A stretch of 64,000 bases of DNA from Pezizomycotina sp. ARF18 (taxonomy: Eukaryota; Ascomycota), in assembly GCA_002224055.1 (NCBI GenBank), contig AZLU01000032.1, positions 1-64,000 on the forward strand. Reading direction: 5' to 3'. The translations under genes and the position numbers were made by a program. Under the pieces are notes generated by a model. That model had not been told where the DNA came from. It saw only the letters and a list, made by a program, of their open reading frames with translations, and made no database searches. Of the stretch, positions 45,155 through 57,400 are shown one piece after another (the first letter of the stretch is position 1; every line of letters begins with the position of its first letter).

Positions 45155-46729
45155 CTACTCATTCGAGACATGAGACATATACTCATATATGCATAATTTT
45201 CTTAAAAGCTGTATGTACATTGTTGACATGAATATTGATATCTGGAAACGAATGATGAAGAAGAATAATAGTAGAAAATAAAAATGAAGCACTCCGTGAA
45301 ATGCAAGAAAAAGCACTAACCGATGCAACGCCCGTTTCTCGTTTACGCCAGTCCAAGAATGAAGAAAAAGAGAAAACACCGCTGTGATGCAAGTACAAAG
45401 AAACGAATCGTCCAAAAATGAAATAAAAAAAAGAAAAGAAAAAAAAAGACGAAAAATACTGAATAAAAAGATATCAGAAACAAAACGCAAAAGAGCTTTA
45501 GCGCGCTTAACGCGGTTGTATTGCCTAACAGTAATAGAATCCGCCATCTCTCCCTCCCTGTTTCTCCTCTTATATGGCCTTTTGTGCTTCAGTAAACCAC
45601 CCGTACTCTCACCAGAGACTCTTTTCTCGCCGCTACCGTTGCTACCGGACTCCTTCCCGACCCTCCCGTCAATAACAGAACCCCCACCCTTCTTCTTCGC
45701 GCTCTTCTTCGCCGCGAGCTTCTTGTTCTTACTATCCTTCTTCTCGCACGCAGGACATGACCCGTCGATCATCTCCTTCTCCAAACCCGCGTTGAAAACC
45801 TTCCACGCGCCTACTTCGCCCTCCATATTCGCCCTCTCCCTATCTAAAATCTCAATGTCCATGAAAACCCGCGAGATGCGGTCGCACATGCACATCTTAA
45901 GATGCGACTCGACGAAGGCGAAGAAGCGGTCTTCGTGTCGGCACCCCGTGAAGACGACGTGGTGGTCGTGCGGGTAAGATTGCCATAAATGCGTGCTCAA
46001 CTTGCATTAAACTGCTCCCGCTCTAGCCTCTCGTATACGGCCTCCGGCGTGTCTTCGGAGGAATTCGGCAGCGGAGGAGGCGGACACGAGCCGTAAACGC
46101 GCACGTTGTCGTCTCCTCTAGTGTCTTGTACGTCAAATGCTGGAGCGCCTTTCCCGTCGTGTCTTGCACTTTCGTAGCAGACTCGTGCTCAAACGTAATA
46201 TTCAGCGTAGCTTCTTCCACTTCTTCCCCGTCCTCTATGTCTTCGAGGTCCATATCGTCTAGGTCGTCCGCTACGGTCGCGGGGGTTTGCGGTGCTGTGG
46301 CGAAGGAAGGAGCGGGAGAAGCGACGAGAGACGGTATCTGCGACATTGTAGGTAGGCTCGGTTGTCGATAGCTGCGTAAGGAAAGGCGTTTGAGGTTCCG
46401 ATATCACGCCCGTCGGGCCGGCGGGAGGCCGCTCGGTAACGAAGGGTCAAACGGGACATTGAACGGTAATGGCAAGTCAAAGTTGAAGGGGTCGCTGGGG
46501 TCAACGTCGTTGGACGGCGGATTGTACAATATGGGAGGATGCAACGGCTTGTCCCTGGATGATGGTGCTGAGTAAGAATCGGTTTAGGAACGGATCTCGG
46601 ACTGAGCTCTCCCTGTAAGAGCTTTGCGAATTCTGCCTCGTCGAAGAAGGTCGAACCCTCGTCGGTTTTAGGTTGTGAATCGCTAAAAGCGAATTCGGAG
46701 TCGAACGGCCAGTTTAATGTCCCTGACAT
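45155..46729 (-). CDS. hypothetical protein with Pro/Asp-rich N-terminus and basic C-terminus
   Basis: Not recognised. The start MSGTLNWPFDSEFAFSDSQP is followed by a Pro/Asp-rich stretch (DPSDPFNFDLPLPFNVPFDP), an acidic stretch DDLDDMDLEDIEDGEEVEEA, a short TYKTLEETT block, then a well-formed unit LWQSYPHDHHVVFTGCRHED, RFFAFVESHLKMCMCDRIS, DIEILDRERANMEGEVGAWK and SCPACEKKDSKNKK with a C-x2-C pair. A basic Lys/Ala region (KKLAAKKSAKKKGGG) and KRPYKRRNREG follow. Acidic activation-like and basic nuclear-localisation-like regions suggest a nuclear regulator, but this is inference only. Frame changes occur near 46.4 and 46.05 kb. The true stop is unclear: the sequence after VKRAKALLRF looks non-coding, so the gene may end nearer 45.47 kb. 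Confidence 0.6.
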
Positions 46730-49431
46730 CGTCTCGTCTTTTTGTTTTTCCTCTTGGTTTTTGTTTCTGTGTAACTTGAAACAGTGACAGGGTAGAGATG
46801 ATTTGAGACTGAAACCGAAAAGATGAGGGGTTTTCTGTTTCTGAACCGCTATAAGGTGATGAAGAGAGGGTATTGGGAAGACTATCTATGAGGAAAGGTC
46901 TTTGGACAATTGATGTCTGGGGTTCTAAGAGGATATTATATTGCAAAAATGACGGTAATGAAAGATCGAAAGTTGACTGAAGTCGTTCGAAAAGGAGCGG
47001 GAGAACGTTAGTAACGGCTGGAGCGATAATTGTGAGCAATACACAGATGACGAAGTACGATAACGATCGTGGGGGTGGAATGGATAGTACCTAGGTAACC
47101 CCAAAAGCAAAATGAGAGACCTAGAAGGGTTCTTCTATGCAGTATTCCTTCCTGGAAGCCGTAAACGATATGCGATGCAACTACCCGTCTTCCGACGTTC
47201 GAGATGGGGCAGAGGGTGGAATCGATGGCGTATTTAACACCTAATACCGGTTTAGATCTTTCCTTTTAAAAATAAAGATGCGCCACCCGCCTTATCTTGA
47301 TATCATGGAGAAGAAGAAAAAGAAAAGAAAAGAAAAGAAGTTGTAGAGCAAAGACGAGCACTACTGCAGGTACTACGGAAGCGGATACCCCCTTTGAGAA
47401 AAAAATACAGAGAGCTCTGAAAAGTTAACAGAATTAAAACCACCGTTGCGGATTTCCTTCTTTTGTCGCTTCAGGATATTTTCGGTATCATAGTGCTTTC
47501 GACAATGAAGGGGAGAAAATGTCAAGATTGTTTGAAACAAAAACTTTTCTTACACAGCAATGACCACGTGCAAAGAAAAACGCAAAACAGACGTTTTGAA
47601 AAAGATTCAAACGGTAATAAGCCTCTTTCTTCATGGCATTTTAAGGAAAGCCATACTGTCCTCCTATTGAGAGAGGCCTTATCTTGTCCGTATGAAAGTA
47701 TCAAGTGCCATTTAAGCCTTTGACTTCTGTTCCGCTAGGGTATTTTGGGTGCTATAATGTCCATCCCAAAATAGATCCAGAGAGCATCAGAAGAAAAGTT
47801 ACTGAAATTTCGTCTGAAGTTCTGTAACGTAGGATATACACCGTGATTGCGTGGCAGATAGGTTCAAGAAAGAAAGCACGGAGTTGAAGCGAGAAAAAGG
47901 TCCAAGGAAGGGGGAAAGAATAAGAGGTCCTTGACACAGGTTAACAAAGGCGCGGCAATTCCAACCGAATTATCATCGAATAGGGCTGACATCCGCCTGT
48001 ATGAATGGAATAAATGTTCTCGTAGATCACCATTCATGAAGAAAATCCAATCCTGAATGACAACGAAAAAAGAAGAAAGACAGCTTGAATAAAAGGCTGC
48101 GGTATTACATAAGAGCTCTGCTGGCCCTTGTTGTTGTGACCTCGCAGATCAAAGAAAGCCAGTCAAGGAACCAGGAACGCACCGCGTGGGGAGCGCTCAG
48201 AGGTTTCAAGATCGGTCACGGAATTCGGCAAAGGCCATGTCAGGTACCAAATTTTTTGATATATACTTCTTTCGGTAGGCGACATTATTGTGTAGTATAG
48301 CTTCATTGATGGTGAGCTGCTCCGATATCGCACTTCGCCGAGAGAGGAAAGAAGAAAAATACCAAAAGAAGGCGGCGCGTGAGGGTTTCGTCAAAAAGGA
48401 TTTGGCAGACGCAAGTCCCATGCCGGTCTCCTACCACTCTTTCCTTTTTGAGTTTCTCTCCCTTCAAGTTGTCCTCAGAAAGGAATAGTGTCGCACGGCG
48501 AACCGCATGAAGCGGAGAGCCTATAGCTTATCTTATCTCGGCTAAGACCCGCACTATAATAAGAACCGAACTATAGGAAAGCCGTAATTTTCTGAATGAT
48601 TTTGGTGTAGTCGTTCTTCAGAATGTGTCATACGGCTACCTTTGTGCATCCGTGATATTGAAAAAGAGAATCAAAAGGGATGTTCTTTGATGGGAAATTA
48701 GTGTCTCAGCCTGGGAGATTGACTACTGATGAAAAGTTTCTTTTACAAAGAGATGAAAAAAATTTACCTTAGGGAAATAACACTTACCTTACTGTGACGG
48801 TTTCCAAAGATATTTTTCCAATTAAGGACGGTCATGTTATTTAGCCCTGTGCAATTGTTTCGGATATTTTGACATTCGTGGTAATGTTCATGGCGGAAGG
48901 CCACAAAAAACAGGTTTTTGCCCACAAAGCCCTTACAAGGCGAAAGCCCACTAATAAATACTGGACGGTGTTGGCCTCTTTTCCGACCAAGTCTCCGAAA
49001 AGTCCGTTGTTTATTGAATAAAAATTGAACGAGGCACGCTAAGAGCCTCCTTTTTCGTAATGAATCGTTCATTCATGGTTGGTTGTTGCGATTCCTTTGT
49101 TCGCCCGCGTTTCTGTTGTTTCGTTTCGGTCAGGGGAAACAAACGCGCCAGGTATTTCATCCTACGTATACTACAAGAGCGGTCAGAAATTCGATGCCAA
49201 AGTAGCCGCATCTTTGAAATATTCTACCCTTAATTAAACTAATTACAGGTTGTTTCCATTCAATATATTTAAATACGGCCCTCGCGTAGCAAACCAAGAA
49301 TTGAGATATAGGCGAGGTCATGAATATATTGGCAGCAAACGAGGGACGTAGCGTGAAATTAAATAGTTGTTTTAATCGGCCTTCAACAAGGATTGTGAAC
49401 TGGACGGGAAGTAAACAACTCATTAACTTAC
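46730..49431. other. intergenic region with no recognised gene
   Basis: About 2.7 kb. The left part is the promoter side of the hypothetical gene; an AAAAG/GAA-type microsatellite lies at about 47309-47340. A frame of 86 codons near 47.5 kb and one of 102 codons on the minus strand near 48.9 kb show no family motif. The right end may include the last exon of the antiporter. Confidence 0.4.
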
Positions 49432-50980
49432 CTCTATAGCTCACACGTGTAACTCCCCACCGCGCCTCGTACCCATCGCCGAGGACGTCATCCACACTCT
49501 CCGTCTTGACCCGGCGAAGGAGTAAACCGACTACCAACGGCCCGACGATGGTGCATACGACAGCAGCCCAAACAACGATCAAAACAGCTCATCTCGTCCC
49601 TTGAAGATGCCGCCCGCATCGGCGACGGAAGCGATGAGGAAGGCTATCTCGCCTCGAGCTACCATTGACATGCCAAGTAGTGCCGGCGGTAGAATTTCCG
49701 CGCACTTGAGGCCTTCTCTCGGTTAGGAGATGGTGCTGGGCGTTGTTGCCTTTGTTTTCTGAAAGGGTTGCGAAGCTTTGGAAACGGTACGAGCCAGATA
49801 CCCGTCGCGGCTTTCGCCAAAGTCATAAGGACGGAATAAGCCAGTCCTCTCAACTGTTGACGCGTAGAACATCCTTCGGACTGGTATCGCGAAGCCGATC
49901 GATGCCTATTTCGTCAATGATTACCAAACGTATTCTGAGCAAATAAACCTGTATGAGAAATTGAGTGTGGAAGGAAAATCAAACTCACGAAGAAGAACGG
50001 CTCGAACATCCGCTTCACACAAGGTGCGTAGAAGTTTTCGTAAATCTCTTTTCCGTCGGTAGCTTTTGTTGAAGGCGCGCTCCTAACATCGCCGCTTCCC
50101 TCTTGATCCGCATTAGGAGCCGTCTCGTCCCACCACGAGATGGCAGCCCCGCCATGAACGCGCGAAGAGCACCGAGGTGCCAGCGTAGTAGGCAACCACC
50201 ACAAATGCTATCAACAAACCAGTGTGGCGAACGAGTGCCGCATGCCTTCTTTTCGTTTCGGTGATCTTTCTGCGTAAAAATTCGTTGTTGAGAATGGTGC
50301 TTTTCCTGCATTTGCCAGCCACCCAGCACGCGGCAAACATAAACAACAGCAATCCAACGCTAGCACCGATTGGCCTGCTCAGCGTCTCCGCCATCCCAAT
50401 CGCCGCCTTCACTGCTATGACTCCCCAGCGACGGACGATTCGTATCATGACCAAACCGACGACGTCATCCATCATCGCCGCGCTGGTGAGAACAACGCCA
50501 AGCCTCGTTCGGCTCAAGCCGGCACCGGAAAGGAGCGTGAATGTAGTCCCCAAGCTCGTAGCACTTAGCGCAGCCCCACACGCAAACGCCTGCGTCCAGC
50601 TCGCATCTCCAAAGTGCTCGAACTCCAGCAAGAATGACAGTAGTATAGGCACCGAGATACCCGTGACTGCTACAGCGGCGGAGAGGAAGAAGTCGGAGAG
50701 CAATTGGGGCACGGAGGTGTTAAGCCCGCCTTCGTAACAGAGAGAATGAGGCCGATGTACCTAGATCGTGCACTGCGTCGCATGTTGTTGACGGTAGGAT
50801 GCTGAAGAGGGGAGGACCGAAGACGGTGCCTAGGACGATCTGGAAGATGAGCGTGAGCGATGAGAGCTTGAGGTAGCGCTTTGAGAGGAGAGTTGGGACG
50901 AGGTTGAGGAGGAGAATGAACGATGAGATCGTGAGAAGCCGTGGAAGCGTTGACTCTTGTAAGGAAGCGCGTACTGCATT
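49432..50980 (-). CDS. cation/proton antiporter (Na+/H+ exchanger family)
   Basis: Multi-pass membrane exchanger. The start MQYALPYK leads, after a frame change, into LPRLLTISSFILLLNLV; then LIFQIVLGTVFGPPLFS, RYIGLILSV, LSDFFLSAAVAVTGISVPI, FACGAALSATSLGTTFTLL, SRTRLGVVLTSAAMMDDVVG (the acidic pair in the usual transport-site position), LLIAFVVVAYYAGTS, and the final FLIASVADAGGIF with VVWAAVVCTIVGPLVVGLLL. This is the order of a fungal sodium/hydrogen exchanger-domain protein of about 450-500 residues. One intron lies near 49.93-49.99 kb. The coordinate given is a GTAAGT donor; a small last exon may lie beyond it. Ion preference and compartment cannot be read from sequence. Frame changes are frequent. 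Confidence 0.82.
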
Positions 50981-51144
50981 GTCTTTTCTCAATTCGGCAC
51001 TCGGGCAGTCGAGGTCGTGATGTTATCTGAAAGCTATCGACGTTGGTGTTGAGTAAATTTTTTAATGGACCAGTAAATCGAAGAAACAAACCAATAAATT
51101 CTTTCAGCACGCTCGGAAAAATCAAGGTCGTGCATATATATCTC

Positions 51145-51708
51145 ATGCCTTTCGCAGCAAGGACTCCTTCGAAGTCAACCTTCGCTTCTCAGAATTATCA
51201 TCATCGTCGCCACCGAAACTCTCAAGAGTATCAAAATTATTTTCACAGGTGCTCAGCTTCTCTTCCATCAAGCGGCACGACGGACCGAAAAGATACTGGA
51301 GTACTTCTGAGCAAAAAGCCTGGTCTTTCACTTTCCAAAGCCCTCGAAACTCAAACCCAACTTTCTGCACTCACACGTCACGGTTTGTATAGTTCAGCCT
51401 TCAGAAGCACGAGGCGAGCTTTCACAAGACTTAAAAGAACCGGGATGGGCCCTGTCGGACATCCGTCAAGGAAGGTAATGGAGACACCAAAAATCGAAGT
51501 TGTCACTTCGCAGAGATGGGAACAGCACTTGAACCACGTTCTAGATGTTGTAAGATCACACTATGGCAATTTTAGCAGTTACCCGACGTTTCATTGCCTT
51601 CCTTGTTTAGCAGCGATGCCGTTTTTTTTTTTTTTTTTTTGGTGTTTATCACTCCGTCCCGGCTCCTATCCCGGCCGCCAATCTTCGGACCAACTGTTAC
51701 GCCAATAA
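51145..51708 (+). CDS. possible small hypothetical protein
   Basis: An uninterrupted frame of about 188 codons from MPFAARTPSKSTFAS (an upstream ATG at 51043 would make it 221). Content is Ser/Arg/His-rich (YHHRRHRNSQEYQNYFHR) and includes RWEQHLNHVLDVVRSHYG. It reads through a T20 run as poly-Phe, which is a warning that the 3' part at least is not coding. No family recognised. Being one of few long intact frames in this error-prone sequence could equally mean chance. Confidence 0.2.
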   Translation: MPFAARTPSKSTFASQNYHHRRHRNSQEYQNYFHRCSASLPSSGTTDRKDTGVLLSKKPGLSLSKALETQTQLSALTRHGLYSSAFRSTRRAFTRLKRTGMGPVGHPSRKVMETPKIEVVTSQRWEQHLNHVLDVVRSHYGNFSSYPTFHCLPCLAAMPFFFFFFWCLSLRPGSYPGRQSSDQLLRQ

Positions 51709-52715
51709 TTTAGAAAGGAGGCTCATCAAAGCTATGCAGTTCATGCGAGCGCACTAATGGTGGACAGCAGCCCACCTGCTGTCTAGCATTAAGCTCGCCC
51801 CACCTTCCCACTTGTTTCTCCTATTTTTATTTCGCCCCTTGCGATGGCCATTGGCTTGGGAATCTTGGGAAGGAAAGCCGATATTTGAGAGCCATCGCAG
51901 ACGCCCGAGAGCAGCGTCCCACTGTCGGCGGGAAATCTCTTGGCTGAGACAAAGTAAAATCGCGTGGGAGAACAGATGAAGATTGTGGAGACGCTAACCC
52001 GAAATTTGGACTTAGAATTGTCGATTCATATAGAAATTCATCATTTAGGAGGATCACCACGATAACAAAATAAGACAAAGGAACACGATGGCGTTCCTGA
52101 ATGTTGAACAAAGTTTTACGGCTATGCTCGACGCGGAAAAGGAGAGACATGCAGTAGCGCTCTCTTGGTTTCATATCGCGAAAATGAAGTTTTCTCGTCA
52201 TTTCGTCAATTAAAAGAGGTAGCGAAGAGGGAATGGCGATTCATATAAGTATTTACTCACGGTAACTCTCTCCTCAGACGATTCTCAATTTTCTCTTCTA
52301 TTTCTTTCTCTTTCGTATCTTTCTTTCTTCTGTCATTTTCGTTTCTTTTTATAGTCTTTATAAACTGACCCTAGCATATTTCTCTCGTAAAATCAAAAGG
52401 GAAAGTGTTCTTCGCTAGGATCGTTCGGGAAGGCGTCTGGTTGTGAGTTTGGGACGGAAAGCGAATTCCTGATATTTCGAAATAGCACTCACCCGGGTAA
52501 AAGGCCTATCAACACAGGAACCAAGGCGGGAAAGAATTTATTAATATTAAAATCAAGGTCTTTTTAATAATATGACCACATACCTCATAGGCCCAACAAC
52601 GCGATAAACGACAGGGAGGGAGAGTTAGGCCAGGTCAAGGGCCTCGGATCCACAAGGAAAGACAAAAAGAGCTCTCTGTGAATGCTATTTTTTACTCTTT
52701 GCTTTTAGAAGCTTT

Positions 52716-52997
52716 CTATTTGAATTTCTTTTTCTGCTTCTGTGCCTTGGGACTGCTAAATTCCAGTCCATCTCTGGATATAAGCACCTTGGATATCTGA
52801 TTGCACAGAACTTCGGCCGTTTCCAAGTTACTTTTAAGCGAAGCCGTCACCTGGCTTTGTTGCTCATTTCTCTTATTTTTAATTGCATTTCTTTTAAGTT
52901 TTACAGTGGAGATTTTAGAAAAGCTTTCGACTACGTTCATGGTTGTGGTTCGAGATTTACACTTTAAATATTGTCGCGAACAACACGAGACAGCCAT
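52716..52997 (-). CDS. possible small basic protein
   Basis: Frame of 93 codons, MAVSCCSRQYLKCKSRTTT, VVESFSKISTVKLKRNAI, KSNLETAEVLCNQISKVLIS, ending AQKQKKKFK. The helical, Lys/Glu-rich middle and the basic tail look more protein-like than neighbouring frames, resembling small nucleolar proteins in general style only. It is antisense to another open frame of similar length. No family assigned. Confidence 0.25.
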   Translation of the reverse strand: MAVSCCSRQYLKCKSRTTTMNVVESFSKISTVKLKRNAIKNKRNEQQSQVTASLKSNLETAEVLCNQISKVLISRDGLEFSSPKAQKQKKKFK

Positions 52998-53170
52998 TAA
53001 AACCTTGCGAGAGCCGAACCTAGCTCTACGGAATCTAGTATTCCGTCTTTCTTTCTCGGCGAACGAATTTTACGAATATAAACTTTCCCTATTGCATCTT
53101 CTTTTTGCTATCATTCTTGCAATTTGCTTTCATCTTCACCAGCAGAGACTTGCATCTCATTGCTCCCAAT

Positions 53171-54400
53171 ATGTCGAATACGACGCGGCATTTTCCAGTC
53201 GAGGATTGCACTTTCGAAACATGCCCCATTTACACGAGCTTCTACGCATCCGCCCGTCGCTAGCGCAAAATGTAACGCTGCTGGTGCTATTTTCGGTGTC
53301 GTTTTTCGCGTTCGTAGTTCAAGGGCTATATTTTAGGACGTGGGGCTTTCTGATAGCTATGGGATTAGGGACATTGAGTATGAAATACCCTAGATAATTG
53401 ACTTGAATTGAAACCGCTTCGTAATTGTGCTAATGCATCGATAACCATAGCCGAGATATTGGGATACGTTGGAAGGATTATGAACTGGCACAATCCGTGG
53501 GATATGAACGGATTTTTAATACAGGTATGTTCAAGGGTGTTAACTAGAGCTAGAAAAATTGAATCTTGAATATCGCTAATAACATTTGTTATCCTCACAG
53601 ATCTGCTGCCTCAATATAGCCGTCGCATTTTTATGCGCCGGGCATATTTGACTCTCTCGAGAATGTAAATCTATCTCTCAAAGACATATATAAGTTCCTT
53701 TTCAATTCGAAGATAGCTAATATTCCCACTCTCCACTACAGAGTAATAGTATTCGGTCCGCACCTCTCCTACCTCCGACCCAACAGCTACCAATACATCT
53801 TCTGCACGTGCGACTTCATCTCCCTCGTCCTCCAAGGCGCAGGCGGTGGCATCGCCTCCGTCAGCGCGCAAAACCACAAAAGCCCCGCACTCGGCGACAA
53901 CATCTTCATCGCGGGCATCGCATCGCAAATATTCTCGCTATCAGTCTTCATGGCGCTCTCCGCAATATTTGCGGTACGCGTATACCGCCACCGCGACCAA
54001 CTCGACGATAACGACACCAAGAAGCGCATAAGGCAATCGCTCAAATTCCGATTGTTTATCGTAGCGTTAACGTTAAGTACTGTTTTGGTTTTGATAAGGA
54101 ATATATATAGGATTATAGAGCTGGCGCAGGGGTGGAATGGGTATCTATTAGCGTGCAGAAGTATTTCTTTGTGCTGGAGGGTTGATGATTGCGATTGCGG
54201 TGTTACTGTTGAATGTTTTCCATCCGGGGCTGTGCTTTGGTGACGGTTACGGACGCAATGCCGCTATCGCGAGGTACAGCGACGATGCGGATAGGGAGAA
54301 GAGGAATAAAGAAATATTTTTTAGGAAGCATGTGGAAGCGGGGAGAGTGGGTCGTTATAAAAAGTTTTTGTTTTGTGATTATTTTGAATGTTATAGATAG
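53171..54400 (+). CDS. RTA1-like membrane protein (RTA1/RSB1 lipid-translocating exporter family)
   Basis: Seven-helix plasma-membrane protein family linked to sphingoid-base export and toxin resistance. Start MSNTTRHFPVEDCTFETCP, then YTSFYA and PSLAQNVTLLVLFSVSFFAF, GLYFRTWGFLIAMGLGTL. An intron (about 53381-53439, GTATGA donor) leads to EILGYVGRIMNWHNPWDMNG, a family hallmark. A second intron near 53524-53600 precedes ICCLNIAVAFLCAG; a third ending CTACAG near 53741 precedes VIVFGPHLSYLRPNSY. Next come CDFISLVLQGAGGGIAS, KFRLFIVALTLSTVLVLIRN, FFVLEGLMIAIAVLLLNVFH and a charged tail. Frame changes occur at AGIYLTLSR and before the last helix. The alternative N-terminal frame extending upstream is a shadow. 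Substrate unknown. Confidence 0.88.
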
Positions 54401-57400
54401 ATAACTAATAATTACAGTTAGATAGCGCTAGAGCGACATAGTTCTTGAAATGCTATACTGTATATTTCATGTTTGAAGTTAACCTCGATCCTGACCGTGG
54501 ATTTAGTCTAGAAGCAAAAGACGATCTTAGCTGGAGTTTTTTTAGCTTCTTATGTTTAATATACTGTAGAAGGGAAAAGTCCCTAAATGTGTCAAAGACA
54601 CTGATTCGTGATCTGGGTGAAAAGGATATAGAATTGTGTTCTCCTGGCTAGTGATAGAGAATAGAATAATAAAGACTAGTATAAGAATGAAATACGAATC
54701 GTAACGATAGGAATACCTAAGTAAAACAACCCGAATAATAAAAATAGATAACGTTATAACGAGAACGACGTGCCGGTGTAGTGATGAACGAAAGACTATG
54801 CGCAAAGGAGAAAAAGAAACGAGGAGCATGATCCATTTTTGTACTCGGTAGAAGGCTTTATATACGTTAGTCGTGTTTCCGTTGAAGGTTATGTGTTAAT
54901 TTCAAACCCTCGGGGAGTGGGTACGTGCTTGTGCTTACAGTCGAGAATTTTCACTCGCACAAGAACGATGGTTATCATGGTGCCGTGTTCGGGGAAATAA
55001 ATTTGATCATTTCTCACATTTTATATTAACTTGTCGATGATGGATTGTCCCAACGAGGCAATCTTTGTGGCCCTTCCTTATATCCCTCCAGAGAAACGGG
55101 TTGGATCCGAATCTTACTATCTTGGGCCAGCAGCAACGTTAGAAAAAGAAATGGAGAGGGGTCCCATCTCGTATAAATTTTATTTGCTAATTAGATCGAC
55201 GGTGAGTTCATCAACCACTTAATGCGCAACCGCTCCAAGCACTAAAGGTGTTGGTTTTTTTTTTTTTTTTTTTTTTTTCAAAGATTCCTCTGGCATTTGA
55301 GCATTAAATATGGGATTATCATGCAATGACCTTTGCAGCTTGGAGATAGAGAGACCTGTTATACCCTAACCGGGCGACATGCAAATCTCAATCTTCGCTA
55401 TGGGTAGAAATAGCGCCGGATGCCGATTGTTGAAAATCTCATTAAATCTTGTCCATATCGTAAGCGCAAAAATGAACCGAATCTCACGAGGCTTTTGAGG
55501 ATATGGATTCAGTTATGCGTAAGATCTATTTCTTCACCCAAGATCGAAACCTGGTCCATAGAGCTTTAGAGGCAAGCCCGTATGTTAAGCTTTGTTTCTT
55601 TGAGGTATGGCTGTAATAATCGGTTTCTCCACTCAGTGCCTTGAAGTGTCTCTGTAAATCTGAGTGGATTATCACAAGCTGCCGATATTATCTGTATAAA
55701 ATTATGACATACACGTCGTTATCGTGATTTGAAGCCATTTGTTCGAACTCTCTAATATTGAGCTTATCGGCTTATAAGAACAGTTATATCGGCGCAACGA
55801 TCTTTCCCGAAGCTCTGGCGATAATGATCTTTCGCATACGCTTTCCTACATTATTGTTGTACTAATTTCAAGAGAATACCCTTCCGTGTTATCGATGACA
55901 TCTAAGTTAGATTCGGATCACGCGGCCTAACTAGCGCCGCCTTTAGTGTTCCTACCATCAGGGCGTGTTGATGTGCTCAGTTTTGGAGGTATAAATACCG
56001 GGAAATGTTTGCACGGTCACAGCGAGTTCGCAATGTTCGTATGAGCTTCGTAATACCTTTCCGTTTGATGTTTAAACTTAAATATCGATTGGTAAAGACA
56101 TTTTAAATTGAAAGGGTATCGCCTTACAGGTATACCTTGTAGAGTTTACGAAAGCAGTGCTGACTCCGACATATCATATTTCCAGTCGTTTGGTGAGGAT
56201 TGATTGCAATCCGGAATATAGTAGTGGCTTATCAGACTAGCTTAACGGCCGGAATCCGTCGACGAGAATTAGTTGAAGAACATACTGGAGCAGTATCTCG
56301 TTGCGGTAGTTTAATATTGGGCTTCAATGAAACTGTCCGACTCCCGTTGGACAAAATTGGCTAGCTAGAGGGCTAAATGATTTATCACCCGTAAAATATC
56401 TATGAGATACCGTGAAAAACAAAAATTCGTCTCGTGGATGTATATCCTACTCTACGAGATCTACCACCGATTTCGTCGTTGTAATATGCGCTATTTCGTC
56501 TAGGAGGCTAAACTATATTCTATTTTGTTGAATATACTTTTTTCAAATACAATCATAAGTTGAAATGTTTATCGCACACGTCTTCGTTTTGAAAGATTAA
56601 AGTTTACAGGTAGTGTACCAGGAATGATATCGATTATTTCACTTTCCATGGAGATGAGTATTGTTGAACTCTGCGAAATCTGCTCTCTGATTTTTCGTGC
56701 TATGAACTGCTTTGTAAGCGGATAAATTAACAATCTATTTCGTAAAATTTACTGGATTGTGATACTATGGTTGCGCCAGCAAAGCGTGCCGATTGCAGAA
56801 TTATGGACGAAACGAAATCTTACATTTAGTGTTCTGAATTCGTTCTGGTAATAGATTTTACTAGAATTCTGTTGGTTTGTGTAAGAACAATTATGGCTGG
56901 TACTGTTTTGAAATGATGCAATGGAATAACTATTCTCAGTGAAGGGAACGACACTGCTTCGTATTGTATCCGTTCAGAGGGTGCTTTGTTATCGGAGATA
57001 GATCGACACCTGTAGATGAAGATTCTACGATATTCGATAATTTGCAATGAATTTAATATATTTGGGGAAAATTGAAACTTGACGATATGATTATCTAGTC
57101 TCAGGAGCGCTAAATTGATCACAATATGATGGCGGCTATTGTTTCATTAAAAGCAGTATATCATACTACTAAAAGAAAAAAAATATCCGGTGGTAGAATA
57201 GAGTTTAGATACGACTATGTGTAGTCATAATTCGTCTTACAACAGTTCTTATATAGACGCTGCTTGAGGTTCTCGAATCAGAGAATGATTTAATATGAGT
57301 AATGGGATCTAACTCCCATGAATGAATATTCCACTGCATCTATGTTTTGCAATGAACGCGGTAACGTGAAAGGTGATCACGATAATAAGGGATTGGCGTA

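Larger units (their letters stand above)
50981..53170. other. divergent spacer between antiporter and RTA1-like gene
   Basis: Contains two open frames of uncertain status, listed separately, a T20 run at about 51620 and otherwise AT-rich sequence with CT-rich promoter-like stretches near 52.29 kb. Confidence 0.4.

Noticed and set aside
50222-50737. 171-codon plus-strand open frame
   Set aside because: Antisense to the transmembrane core of the antiporter.
52801-53170. N-terminal extension of the RTA1-like gene
   Set aside because: The open frame continues upstream, but the family-like start MSNTTRHFPVEDC at 53171 is in another frame and leads naturally into the first helix.
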